Source of the DNA: Sepiola atlantica
Taxonomy: Eukaryota > Mollusca > Cephalopoda > Sepiida > Sepiolidae
Direction of reading: 5' to 3'
DNA: 64,000 bases
Assembly: GCA_963556195.1 (NCBI GenBank)
Contig: OY744517.1
Span: 147,213,882 to 147,277,881 of the forward strand
In this document: in pieces, positions 50,097-61,319 of the stretch
How the letters are laid out: each line of letters starts with the position of its first letter
Numbering within the stretch: the stretch's first letter is position 1
Translations under genes and position numbers: made by a program
Notes under the pieces: generated by a model
Databases searched by the model: none
The model's input: the letters and a program-made list of their open reading frames with translations, nothing else
What the model was told of the DNA's origin: nothing

Positions 50097-50170
<74 letters not shown>
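50097..50170. repeat. (TA)n microsatellite
   Basis: Pure TA tract. Confidence 0.95.
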
Positions 50171-50172
<2 letters not shown>

Positions 50173-50424
50173 ACAAAACATATATATGTATTTACTTTTT
50201 TTCTCTCTCAATCGTTTTCTCCAACTGAAACAATTTTTCCCCTCATATCTCATTCGATTTTCTTAGTTTTTAATTTATCATTCTGACGTTTCCTCTTAGA
50301 GGGTCAGACGATAAGGCCTTAAGGAAAATTTTAGCAAGTTTCTTTTTTATTTCCACCCGCCCGTTTCATTGATTAAAAAATGTTCCTCTGAAATTTATCC
50401 TACGATTTTGTTGTACACGAAATT

Positions 50425-50427
<3 letters not shown>

Positions 50428-50490
<63 letters not shown>

Positions 50491-50519
50491 CATACATATA
50501 CGTATCATATACGTATCTG

Positions 50520-50553
<34 letters not shown>

Positions 50554-50569
50554 CACATACATATACGTA

Positions 50570-50620
<51 letters not shown>
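50428..50620. repeat. Interrupted (TA)n with CATACATATACGTATC words
   Basis: Three TA runs separated by two similar words (ATACATATACGTATC and a second copy ending CTGTATATA), so one interrupted unit has duplicated. Confidence 0.93.
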
Positions 50621-50624
<4 letters not shown>

Positions 50625-50705
50625 TAATTAATTAAGTTCAAATATTAACAAAATGAACAACGCCAATACTTTTCAAACGTGCTCAATATATATTAGAGCT
50701 TTTTG

Positions 50706-50707
<2 letters not shown>

Positions 50708-50792
<85 letters not shown>
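50708..50792. repeat. (TA)n microsatellite
   Basis: Pure TA tract. Just beyond, the minus strand near 50825-50875 has CTGAG...GGTTGAAAT, weakly like the other element ends. Confidence 0.93.
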
Positions 50793-50795
<3 letters not shown>

Positions 50796-50809
50796 TATAA
50801 TAACACGAA

Positions 50810-51801
50810 ATCACATAATTGTCGATGCAATAATTTATTTCAACCGTGCGGTTTTTTCAAGCATAACTCAGACAATTACATTTTTGAGGCTGATAGAAAA
50901 TTGAATTTCCCTACGACAATTCAAACACAACCAGAGAGAGTGGTGGTAGCAACCAATTTGATACATCTTTTAGAGAGAGGGGGAAATTTAAAACATATAT
51001 TTAACTATGGCGGTTGAAGGGGAGGGATCTTTAAGTTAATCAACTAATAACTGCCGTCTCAAAATTATGACACATACGACTTGACGATATCATACATATA
51101 GACAACTTTACTAACGCGCATACACAAACGTAAATGCGCGATCCCAGCCTCTGTCCGTGTTTTTTTCTGAACAAATAGAACTATGTATAAGGTAACAATG
51201 AGGGACACCGAGATACTTTGGGAAACGGTATAGCAGCTTCAATTGGACTTTACTATTAAAACAATCAATGACGTGATTCTGGCAAAAGAACGATTAAATT
51301 ACCGCTTGTCGAATGCTGAAAAAGGCATATAGAAGAGGGCACATAAGATAGAAATAAAAAAAATTATATATGTATTAAATAAATACTCGGAATTTCTGTT
51401 TCTAAACTAATTGTATTTTGCGGCTTGATTAAAAACAAACTATAAACTTTGCCTATTTAACGTCGGAATAGACGGCTCCCTTTAATGTCTCAGATTCAAA
51501 ATGAAGTGAAGGTCTCTTGGGTGTTGATTTATTGACGATCACATCCAAATGAAGAAACAACGTTCCTTGATGTTTTCTCCCGTCACAGACAGCTTTCAAA
51601 AGAGGGCAAATGATTTTTGCATTCAGCACAACAAAATTAAGTGACTATGGATTAATCAAAGAGAAGTGTCTTGACAAATAAAATTGGACTATTTGCGTAT
51701 TCAAGGTAGGTAATTCATCTTCATGTAGGAAAAAGGGAGATAATTATTTAAGAAGAAACGAGAGGTAACTCTTTTTTATACAAAAAAGCAATCGGTAATT
51801 A
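50810..51801. other. Gene-free stretch upstream of exon candidate
   Basis: No recognised repeat. A donor-like AAG/GTAGGT lies near 51705. Confidence 0.45.
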
Positions 51802-51960
51802 ATGCTGCTGATGATGGATTTAAATAATAAATGGAAGGCACGCGCGTATCACGCATTGAGATCACCCCTATTGAAACTTCTAGGATGGAATCGACCGTAT
51901 TTTGATACTCCAACAAAGCTAACGTCGCGCTTGCAATCCAACTTACTCAGCACCATTCTT
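51802..51960 (+). CDS. Possible first coding exon, unknown protein
   Basis: From the ATG at 51802 (with in-frame ATGs at 51811 and 51814) there are exactly 53 codons to a perfect donor GTAAGT at 51961, in phase 0. The peptide includes NNKWKARAYHALRSPLLKL and YFDTPTKLTSRLQSNLLST, basic with no signal peptide and no family I recognise. Reading past the donor ends at a stop by 51999. A perfect donor at a codon boundary is the only splicing evidence. No acceptor or second exon is identified within the window. Chance remains likely. Confidence 0.3.
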
Positions 51961-52089
51961 GTAAGTAATATCTTCACCTTTTTAGTGACAGTGTTTTAGT
52001 CGTAAAATAATCTTTGTAACTCGAAAAAAGAAAATGTTATTTTTCTATCTAAATCTTCTACGCTCAAAGCCGATGGAATAAGAATTAAA

Positions 52090-52430
52090 AGATAGACACA
52101 CATTGAAAGAAAAGGCGTCTGAAGGATGGATACTACACCCTATACACCGGTATCGTCTTGGCCTTCGGGTCTTGATTCCGCCGGTCTGTGGGTTTTTTCT
52201 GTGCAGTTCTAGGAGGTCCGCCATCCCAGGCTTTGCCTCCCCTCTTTGGAGGCGAGTAAGTTTATCGCTTACTGCCTGAGGCGTCCCTACCGGGGAATGC
52301 CGACGGGCCTGCCTAGACATTTTTTGTAGACCAAAGTGCTCATCTTCTCGGCGCTGGCTTTTCAAATCCCACTTTCTCGACCTTGTGTCACATCTTACTG
52401 CTGTGGGAGGAAGATAAATAGAATCAACAG
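52090..52430 (-). repeat. Interspersed repeat, same family as 21.4 and 56.1 kb
   Basis: The minus strand has a 147-codon frame with LPPTAVRCDTRSRKWDLKSQ, QARRHSPVGTPQAVSDKLTR and MADLLELHRKNP. The same words are readable, with breaks, in the + strand copy at 56105-56400. Partial conservation of a frame between copies suggests descent from a coding element, perhaps a retrotransposon leader or ORF1. Confidence 0.65.
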
Positions 52431-52739
52431 AAAATACGCACAGCATAAGTGATATTAAAAATGACGTTTTTCCAGTTTTCATATGCAATGGATAATTCTT
52501 TCATATGTATAAGACTGTCCAATTTTTTACATCATTATGGCAAGACTTTCCCGACTTATTATCAAGCTTTAATGTCGTACTATACGAAGTAGCAGTGAAG
52601 TAAGTACATTTTTTATAAAGTCAAATCGTTATCTGGTACACTACAGCACAGGCAAACGATTAAGCCGCAACGGAAGTATTTTCAATAAGAATGGCAGGCA
52701 TTATAAACAAATAAAAATAAATGCCGCAACGTTAGTTTA

Positions 52740-53240
52740 ATTATTTTGGTGTTTATATTTTGTGAAAGTGAATGAAATAAAAGATATTGGGAAAGAACAC
52801 TAAAAAAGAAAAGAAATGCGTGATTGAAAAAGAAAGAAAAAGATAGAAGGGATGAAATAAAAGAAAAAAAGACAGTAATAAAAAAAGAATTATAAGAGAA
52901 AGAAAAAGGATACAATGAAAGAAAAAAGATGAAGTAACATGAAGACAGAAAAAAGAAGAAATTAAAGACAGAAAGGAAATAAAGAAAGAAAGAAAGAAAA
53001 GAAAGAAAGGGGGGGGGGATCAAGACGATTAATACATAAATAAACGCAAGAAAGAAACTAGAAATAAATAAATAAATAAGGGAGAATAAACAACTAACTA
53101 AATAAATAAATAAATAAATAAGGGAGAATAAACAACTAAATAAATAAATAAATAAATAATAAACAGAAAGAGTAGAAACAATGAAAGTAGAATTTTTGTA
53201 AATAAATAAAAAATGAATGACAACTTAATTTTAATTTTAA
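52740..53240. repeat. GAAA- and AAAT-rich simple repeats
   Basis: Imperfect GAAA tract (about 52800-53010), a G9 run, then AAATAAAT units in two near-identical blocks around GGGAGAATAAACAACTAA. Confidence 0.85.
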
Positions 53241-53279
53241 AATTAATTAAATCGTATAATGCACTTTCGTAACAAAAAC

Positions 53280-53380
53280 ATCCTCCTCCTCTTGCTCCTC
53301 CTCCTCCTCCTCCCCCTCCTCCTCATCATCATCAACATCAACATCATCAACATCATCATCACAGCCAATACTAACAATCA
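53280..53380. repeat. (CTC)n and (ATC)n trinucleotide tracts
   Basis: CTC units followed by ATC units on the + strand. Confidence 0.9.
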
Positions 53381-53829
53381 CATTAGTATACTTCTTCCCT
53401 CTATCCCCATTATTATTATAAACTCACTAAGATTTCTAATACCTGGTTATCATTAGGGATTGCTAACTGATAATAACCGGTGATGTTCCCTGGAGTCTGG
53501 GTGACCAGTCTTTTCAGATTTCCAGTACTCTCCACCTCTTTCGATAACCATTGCAAATGATTCTGTGTTATCGCGACAGCCGCTTACCATTAATTTCTCG
53601 ATGGCAACTACAATTGATCTTCACTGGAATTTGGGTGACAATAAGCCTCACCAAAGTCCCATTACTCCCCGCACTCATCCAATAGAGGTCTGGTTAGTGC
53701 TCTCCCTCCTCGGTCTTTATATCCTCCTTGACCCTTCACGGCTATTTTTGTGGTATCAGCTGCAGTTGGTGCCATCACTTTATTTTTTATAGTTTTTAAT
53801 GTTTTGTCTATGTTTTTGTTTTATTTCTA

Positions 53830-54480
53830 TTGACACTTTTATTTGACTAGTTAACGTTAGCAATTTACGTCGGTTGTTTTTAGCATTTATGGATTTTCCT
53901 GAAGATTTCAGCTGTTTTCAACATTGTCGTCCGTTGTATAGTCTCAGTCTTCCTTTTTGATATCCGGCCTCTATTGCTTGGATGAGCTTATCTGTTTGTA
54001 CCTCCATGTTCCACAGTATTTTGTGATTTTCATTTTCCAGTACTGTCTCCGGTTTGTGTTTGTACTATTTCTCTGCATGTTCAAAATGCAGTCTTTTGCA
54101 TAGTTTTATGTTCCCTACCTTCCAGCAGTGTCTCTTCTGTTGTCATTCTTATGAATCGTTCATGTAGTTTTTTCTCTTCCTACTTTTCTTTTCTTCTTTT
54201 TGTTTCTCGTTTCACTGCTCCATGTCTTATTCATGTTAACTGTGTCTTTTCCTGCAGTGATTAGCCTTTCTGTGTCATGGATTATGTACTTTTTCAATTC
54301 TTTTTTGGGTCATTCACACAGTCCTTGATACTTACAAGTCTTCTTCTACCTTCTCTCTTTTTCACGCAGATTCGGTCAATATCATCCTTCGGGTTAAGTG
54401 CATTGTGCATGGTCATTAGTTTTCTAGTTTTCTGGTCAAGATGCATAAGTTCTTTTGTCCAACTGGGTGACCATTAGGGA
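53830..54480 (-). pseudogene. Decayed C-terminal region of a second LINE type
   Basis: Minus-strand words in order from 54480: LDQKTRKLMTMHNALNPKDD, DRICVKKREGRRRLVSIKDC with VND, then EHAEK with HKPETVLENENHKILWNMEV and QTDKLIQA, then RPDI in a shifted frame. These match the post-RT region of invertebrate non-LTR elements that carry ...R..GGRGL.S.EDCV and HKP..V.EN...ILWDF.IQTDK.I..RRPDI; the RPD word is typical of restriction-like endonuclease LINEs. Stops break it repeatedly. This family is unrelated to the LINE at 22.5-25.4 kb. Confidence 0.6.
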
Positions 54481-56104
54481 ATACCAACCGCTGTATTTAG
54501 GAGGAAAGTGATGCCTATCTACAAAATAAAATAAAAAACAGCAAAAAATAACGCTGTTAAAAATCTCGCCGAAGCGGTATAGACATACGATTGAGGAATG
54601 CTTGCAAATTTGATATTGCTAGAAACTTACTTCGAGTGAAGCCTGTTGAACCCGCCCAGGATGCATCCGACAACAGGACAGTACAGAACCGATACGAGCA
54701 CAAGCTATGTAAAAAAAACGGCTAGAACGGGAGCTACTTCAGCTTGTCCTAACCGTTGTGGATCTATCTGTCGCCTGACAGCAGATATGAAAGGAAGTCC
54801 CCGAAGTGACGAGTATCACGATTGCGTGTCTTTCTTCTGATAGCAGTTTTATTTATGTCACCTGATTGATCGACGAAAAGGTGGATGTGCAAAGAGAGGC
54901 GTAATTATGTCTATCGCTACTGAAGTTGTTGTAGAGTTAACTTCTGGTTTTGTTACTAATTGTGTTGATTTATAAACGGGACACGACAATAAAAAGAAAA
55001 TAAACAATGAAATTATGAACATATGAATGAAAGAAAGAAAGAAAGAAAGAAAGAAAAGAAGGAATTAAATAAGGTGGAAAATAAGAAAAAAATACATATA
55101 AAACGAGAAGAAGAAGGACAAAATGAATGAGATTATAATGGAATAGGGCAGAAGTAAAATAGACTAAAAATAAAAGAAAAGGAAATAAATAAGTTAATAA
55201 ATATATTAAACGAAAGAAATACAGAAAGAAAAAGAAAATAATTTTTAGTGAAACTGATACACAAAATGAATTTCCCACTTCCTTTTGGTGGTCACAAGAA
55301 AAGTCGGCATGAAACTGAAAACGTTTGAATTTAAACAAATAGTCGGGATAGTCGAGTAATCCGTGTCGCCGGTTATGCAGATGAGTCGTGTTGCTGACTA
55401 TTCAGATCAGCCGTTTATCCAGCCAAACACGAATGACATTCGCGTGAGGTAAGCCTAAGATAAGCGGGTGAAATTTAGCTTATTCGACATCGTGGTCTTG
55501 TACGTATATTCGCGTCAATGTGCAGGCGATTCTCTTTCGCATCTTCCTGTTCATAATTCCGGTGAATTATTCGTTGTGTATGTTGTTTCTGTTTCTCGGT
55601 CCTGTCGCTTTTTTCTAGATTTAAAGGTTCATGGTTGGTGATCGGTTCTTTGTGTAGCTCAACCCTAATGGCGAACTGATTGGAAGGCTCAGATTTCCAG
55701 AAATATGAAAAAGACGAATACAAATAAATATTTTAAAAAAGCAAAGCAAAGCAAAGAAAGGAAGAAATAACGATAGAGACAGAGAGAAAACAGAGAAAAA
55801 AGGGGTACAAAAGTAAGAAATATATAAATATAGTTTGATATGCGGAGAAAATTTGGTGATCGTCTTATCAGTATAACATATTTATAAAGAAAGAAAATAG
55901 TGCTGTGCCCTGTTTACAACTCTGCACAACTTGCACTACCCCCGGAAGTTAAACGTTCGACAGCTTCGGCGCATGCGACGGACAGAGATCGATATAATTT
56001 CCATTTCTCTTTTCGCTCAGCTTTCTTGTCGTCGACCAATGAGGTGAAATTAAGACTCCGCTACAAGCAGCATCAAAGAAATGGGAACTCCTGCTGTTGC
56101 AGTT

Positions 56105-56400
56105 ATTTATTTACCTCCCACAGCGGTAAGATGTGACACAAGGTCGGGAAAGTGGGATTAGAAAAACCAGCGCCCGAGAATGGTAAGCACTCTGGCCATT
56201 AAAAATTGCCTGGGCAGCCCCGTCGGCAGTCCCCGGTAGGGGCGCCTCAGACGATTAGCAATAAACTAACCCCTTCTCAAAGAGTGAGAAGGCAAACCTG
56301 GAAGGGTGGACCTCCTAGAACTGCACAGGACAGACCCAGAGACCGGCGTAAATCAAGCCCCGAAGGGCAAGACAATACCAGTATATGGGGTGCAGTATCC
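56105..56400 (+). repeat. Interspersed repeat copy inside the array
   Basis: Contains TGTGACACAAGGTCGGGAAAG, CCCGTCGGCAGTCCCCGGTA and GTGGACCTCCTAGAACTGCA. It is the reverse orientation of the 21.4- and 52.1-kb copies. Confidence 0.75.
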
Positions 56401-57856
56401 ATCGGAACAGATACTACACTTTCTTCTTGGCCAAAAGGCCGACAAAAAATCCTGCTGTTGCATGTCGTAGCCGTTGTGGATCTGCATATAGCCTGACGGC
56501 GAATGTGGAACGACGCTCCCGAATTGAAGAGTGCCTAAAAAGCGCGCCTTTTTATACAAGTTAGTGGTGTCTTGATGTCACCTGAAGAAAGACGAAATTA
56601 TGTCTACATCCGTAAAATGCGCATAAGCCGTCGAAGAGTTAACTTCCAGTTTTGTTACAAGGAGATCCGAGTTGTAAACTGTGAGTGATTTCGCCAGTCA
56701 ATCATTGTCGGCATTTCCGTTGCGTGAAAGTAACATAGGAAGGTAAAATTTGGTTCGTTCGACGCCGAGATGTATATGTGCGTCAACATGTTGGCGATTC
56801 TCCTCCGTAAACTCTTGTTCGTAATTCTAGTGATCCTGTAATTCTCGTCCATCTTTTATGTCAATACTGTTCGTTTTAGTTCTGGTTCCTGACCGTTTTT
56901 AAAGATTTAAAGGTCCGTTGTTCGTTCCAGGTTTTTTGTGTAACGCAATTTTATGAGGGACCTGATCGGAAGGCCCAGATCTCAAGAGACATGAAAAAGA
57001 AGAGACAAACAAATAAAAAGAAAGCAAAGAAAGAAAATATTAAAGGAAGAGACAGAAAGAAAAAAAGAATAAAAGAAAGTGGATAAATAAATATAGGATA
57101 ACACCTTCTTATCTCAAAATGCGCCCTCATGGAATCGGTAATAAAATTTACAATCTTTTATGCCATCCAACCACATATGGTACAGAAAAAGTTTAGTCTA
57201 TGCCTTATTTGTGAACCAAGTTCAGTCATGAATGTCAAACAGTATTTTATCGTCGTTCAATGATATGCGAGACACTTTGATGGACGTCTCATCAGTAGAA
57301 TGTGTAATCATACATGGGCTTTACACTCACCGGATCTTAATTTACTTTATGAGTTTTATCTGTAGAGTCACCAAACAAAATAATCACCAGTCTTAATCAC
57401 CTTGGCTGAACGCGCCATCACGACCAAAATCAAGGCAATACAAAAAGATGTGGTTCAGAGTTATTGACAATTTTGAACGTTGTATCTAGGTGTGTTTATC
57501 ATTGAACAGCGATAAAACAAAGACTGTTGGACATTTATGACTGAAATTCGGTAGACAAGTCAGGTATAGACTAAAGCTGTTGAAGAGTTAACTTCCGGTT
57601 TTGCTAATAAGGGTACAGAACTGTAAGCGGTGCATAGCAATAGAAAGGAAATAAAGACTAAAATTATGAAAGAAATAGAGAAGGAATTAAATAAAGAAGC
57701 AAAGCAAGAAAAGAAATACATGAAAAACGAAAAGAAAGAATGAAAGAAAGAAGAAAATGATCAGATTATAATGAAGTAAGACAGAATGAAACAAGCCGCG
57801 CATGCGTGGTCCCCCTATGTATGTGACTCGATGTGGCGAGTGTAAAATGCAATAAA

Positions 57857-58398
57857 TTTGGGCAATTTGGGGCATTTTTGACTCCCATTGTACCCCCTGG
57901 GGGTGCGAATCAGAATTTTTCTGAGGTCAAGGATGCTCATTTTATATCCAGAACAATTACCTCTACATTTTGGCCAAGGTTCAGAAAAATTGAATGGATT
58001 GATCTAACGTTATGGGAGAAAAGGGTCATTTTTTGCCATTTTGGAGGCTTTGACCCCCTGGGGGGGCGCGAACCAGATTTTTTCCAAGGTCAGCGATACT
58101 TATTTTCTATTAGGAACAATTGCCTCCATATTTTGGCCAAGTTTCAGAGAAATTGAATGGATGGATGAAAAGTTATGAAGCAAAAAATTACATTTTTTGC
58201 AATTTTGGGGCCTTTTGACTCCCTGTGGGGCTAACCAGATTTTTTTTTAAAAATCGGAGAATGTCACTTTTTAACGTGACAAAAGTTACAACTTCATGCA
58301 AAATTTAAGAGAAATTCAATGGATGATTGGGGAGAAAAATCAGGACGGACGGAAATGCCTCAAAACATAGGTCCCCCGATTTTATAAATCGGGGGACC
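57857..58398 (+). repeat. Three ~160-177-bp repeats ending in a palindrome
   Basis: Units start TTTGG.CAATTTGGGG near 57857, 58034 and 58193. Each has TTTTGACTCCC or TTGACCCCCTGGGG, CAGATTTTT and a GAGAAATTGAATGGATGAT-like end. The block closes with a perfect palindrome (58370-58398, arms GGTCCCCCGATTT, 3-base centre). Confidence 0.85.
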
Positions 58399-59490
58399 AA
58401 TGAAACCAGAAAAAGAAGGAATGAGAGGACAGCAATGAAATTTAGTGAAACTAATACGCAAAATGAATTGCTTTTTGTGGTCACAAGCGAAGTCGCCACG
58501 AACCCGGAAATTCTTGGATAGTTGAGTAATCTGCGTTGCCGGCCATGCAGATATGTTGTGTCGCTGGCTATGAAGACGAGGCGTTTTGCTGACAAATCAC
58601 TTACGGCGTTCGCGTGGTGTAAGCGTAAATTAAGCGGGTGAAATTTGGTTCGCCCGACCCCATTATCTTCTACGTATATTTGCGTTAATCTGTTGGTGAT
58701 TCTCTCTCGAAACTTCCCGTTCGTGTTTCCGGTAATCATTCCATTTTCCTTCCCTCGTTTATGTTCTTTCAGTTCTTCCTGTTTCTTGTTCCTGTCCATT
58801 TTCTTTCTAAGATTTAAAAGTACGTGATTCGTTTCTGGTTCTTTATGTAATCTGACTCTTAAACCGACCTGACCGGAAGGCTCAGATTTAATAATAAAAA
58901 ATAGATGAAGTATAACAAATCCATAAATGAGAAAGCAAAGAAACAAAGAAGCAAAGAAAGCAAAGAAAGAGATTTAAAAAAATAAAGGGTGAAATAAAGT
59001 TTTAAAAACATAGATAAATGTAGAGTGACACCATCTCATTAATAAAATTCAGTCTTTTCTGCAATTCAACCATATTTGGTAAAACTGAACTTTAGACTAT
59101 GCCTTACTTGTCCACCTAGTTTCAGTTATGAACGCCCAACAGTCATTAACACAGTTTAATAATATTCGAGGACACCTTAGTGCTCCTCTCATGAAAGTGT
59201 AATTCTAGATGGGGCTTCACACTGACCGGGCATTAAGTCACCTTAGGAGTTTTATCTCTGGGGTTATCTCAGAGAAAATGTCTATTAAAATAATCCTTAG
59301 ACTATTTATTAACTGAAGATGGTCATCACCGCTCAAATCAGGGCAGTGCCAACAGATGAGTGTATCAGAGTTATTGACAATTTTGCCGCCGTATCCAGGT
59401 GTGCTTATCATTTAACGGCGATAAAATCAAGACTGTTGAATATTTATGTGTGAAGGTTGGTGGGCAAGTCAGGCCATAGACTGGAGTTTA

Positions 59491-60484
59491 TTTATACCAA
59501 ACATGTTTGGATTTATTAAGGAGTTTCATGAGTGGTATTTTTGGTCACTCTGTGCATAAATAAACGAAGTAAGAGCTAATATAACACCGAAAACAAAGTA
59601 AATAAAAATGAAATAAAACAAAAAGGAAAGAAAGATCGAAAGAACGAAAAAAAAGAAGGAATAAAAGAAAGAACAATTTTAAACCAGAAGTTTTTTGTAG
59701 ACATTTTATTCTAAAATATGTCATCAATTTTCAATTGATCAGGCTGCTCACAATCATCGAAAAATAAATTGCTTTCTTAATAACTTTCCTATCTTTCAGA
59801 GAGAAGGCCATTTCAAATTTTAATCCACTGTCAAATAAGCCATTACTTGCAGGTCGTGAATAATTTCAAACGTAATCGCTGTATTAATAAAACTATCAGA
59901 AAAGATCTCGTGTGTCATGTGTGAGTGTTTCTCGTCTCTACGTAACTTTGATGAATACACGTTGACTTATTTTTATTTATTTACAACTAATCTGTAACGA
60001 GAGTACGTGGTGATCGGAAAATCAGGATGGTTAATAGGAAATATAATCTAGACAAAAATGAAACGTAGTTCATGTGGCGGTAGAGATCACGTTTGGAATG
60101 CGACTGTGGTTGTTTTTATTATTTCTACATTGTGAGGAAAATGGAAATATAAACATTTATTGTCTGTTGTTTGAGTAACGTTGGATTGGGGAATGTGCCA
60201 AGAAAAACAATTTTTAAATTACGGTTACCAATCGAGAGATAATCGTGGAAATAGAACAGCTAGCCTTGGGAGCGAGGGGAGTAAACGTTCCGCTTTTTGC
60301 TCCCCCGGCGGGACTAGGGAGCTGATTGCATATTTAAAGCTGAGTGTGCCAAGAGAATGTCGGTATTACACCACAACGAAATGCAAGCCACTAAAAACTT
60401 TTTTTTTTCGATTCTTCATTTGCCCATGGAGAATGCGTCTTCAAAATAAATAAGGAAAACTGAAACGAATTTTTAAAGATGAAC
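59491..60484. other. Gene-free stretch
   Basis: A GAAA/AAAG-rich zone near 59600-59680, then unique-looking sequence. A 90-codon frame (60181-60453) has no motif. Confidence 0.5.
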
Positions 60485-60665
60485 AGTAACGCTAAAAACG
60501 TGACTTTCTGATTTTTCCTTGACCTTTGACCTTGACCTTTGACCTAGATATCCCAAATTTAGTTCTAAGTTAGGCCATGGCCGATATTTTTGACCAAGTT
60601 TGATGGCGATGGGTCAAGCGATTTGGAAAATAGGCTGTGCACGATCAAACTAACAATGAAACAAA
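60485..60665 (+). repeat. Interspersed repeat with TGACCT direct repeats
   Basis: Begins with TGACCTTTGACCT twice without a gap (60520-60532 and 60533-60545), then GATATCCCAAATTTAG, TTTGACCAAGTTTGATGGCG and GGTCAAGCGATTTGGAAAAT. It ends with CCGAAAACATAAACTCCACC. This looks like the 3' end of a widespread invertebrate repeat that I cannot name. Confidence 0.6.
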
Positions 60666-60944
60666 CTCGACCGAAAACATAAACTCCACCAATCACACAA
60701 AATACATACTAAAATATTTCTCAGTTTTGGGATTGTGTTATTTTTTAAAACACTTTCATTTGGATTGTTCTAATTAGTTGCAATTTACAATAAACTCACC
60801 AATTGATCCCTTTCTTACTTAATTTTATCTATCACTTTCACCCTCTCTCAGTGTATGATGTTGGACCCCCGCAGCTCTTATTCTATACAGTATCTATCAC
60901 TCTTGTTTTATTTCTGCCTTTGTCTCTGTCTGTCCGTCTGTCTT

Positions 60945-60975
60945 TCCTTCTCTCTCTCTCTCTCTCTCTCTCTGT
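60945..60975. repeat. (CT)n microsatellite
   Basis: CT dinucleotide run. Confidence 0.9.
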
Positions 60976-61070
60976 TTACCAACAATCGAAGGTAATAACA
61001 CTTTTTAAAAAATTCAAAGTCCATTATAAACAAAAAGGAATATATCACCAAAAGTAGTAATGTTATTTAT

Positions 61071-61143
61071 CCGGTCGATCACCGAAGTTAAGCGACGTTG
61101 GGCCTGGTCAGTACTAAAATGGGTTACCATTTAGAAATACCCG
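61071..61143 (+). pseudogene. 5S rRNA-derived fragment
   Basis: GATCACCGAAGTTAAGCGAC, GGGCCTGGTCAGTACT, ATGGGTTACCA and GAAATACCCG follow the order of the 3' two-thirds of animal 5S rRNA, including the pol III internal boxes. The 5' third is missing. Changes such as AAAATGGGTTACCATTTAGAAA for TTGGATGGGTGACCACTTGGGAA mark it as decayed. It may be a 5S pseudogene or the head of a 5S-derived SINE, since about 170 bases of non-5S sequence follow to the Tigger element. Confidence 0.85.
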
Positions 61144-61319
61144 TTCATCTCGGCATTGTTTCCAGTCGGCCTGGATTTCTTCTTGCCACTGGAATCAAGC
61201 CCTGCTGATTCAGGAAAGGTGTGGTCGGATTTGCGCAACTCTTGTTTCAGAGTTACACGCGCAGCAACCCTTAAAGGGGTATCCATTGTTTCTCAAGACT
61301 GAGCGGAGGCCATGATATA

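Larger units (their letters stand above)
54640..59490 (+). repeat. Diverged multi-kb tandem array
   Basis: Ordered blocks recur: (i) CCGTTGTGGATCT....GCCTGAC.GC to GAGTTAACTTC.GGTTTTG (54740-54960, 56465-56665, part at 57570-57600); (ii) GGTGAAATTTGGTTCG to GATTCT...CGAAAC then GATTTAAA.GT (55470-55690, 56735-56975, 58635-58890); (iii) GAAA-rich tracts; (iv) CCATCCAACCA.AT.TGGTA to GTCAGG..TAGACT (57160-57575 and 59055-59480). Offsets are about 1.27 kb, then about 1.9 kb. Units also contain the family at 56105-56400 and the 57857-58398 block. No conserved open frame spans units. Confidence 0.7.
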
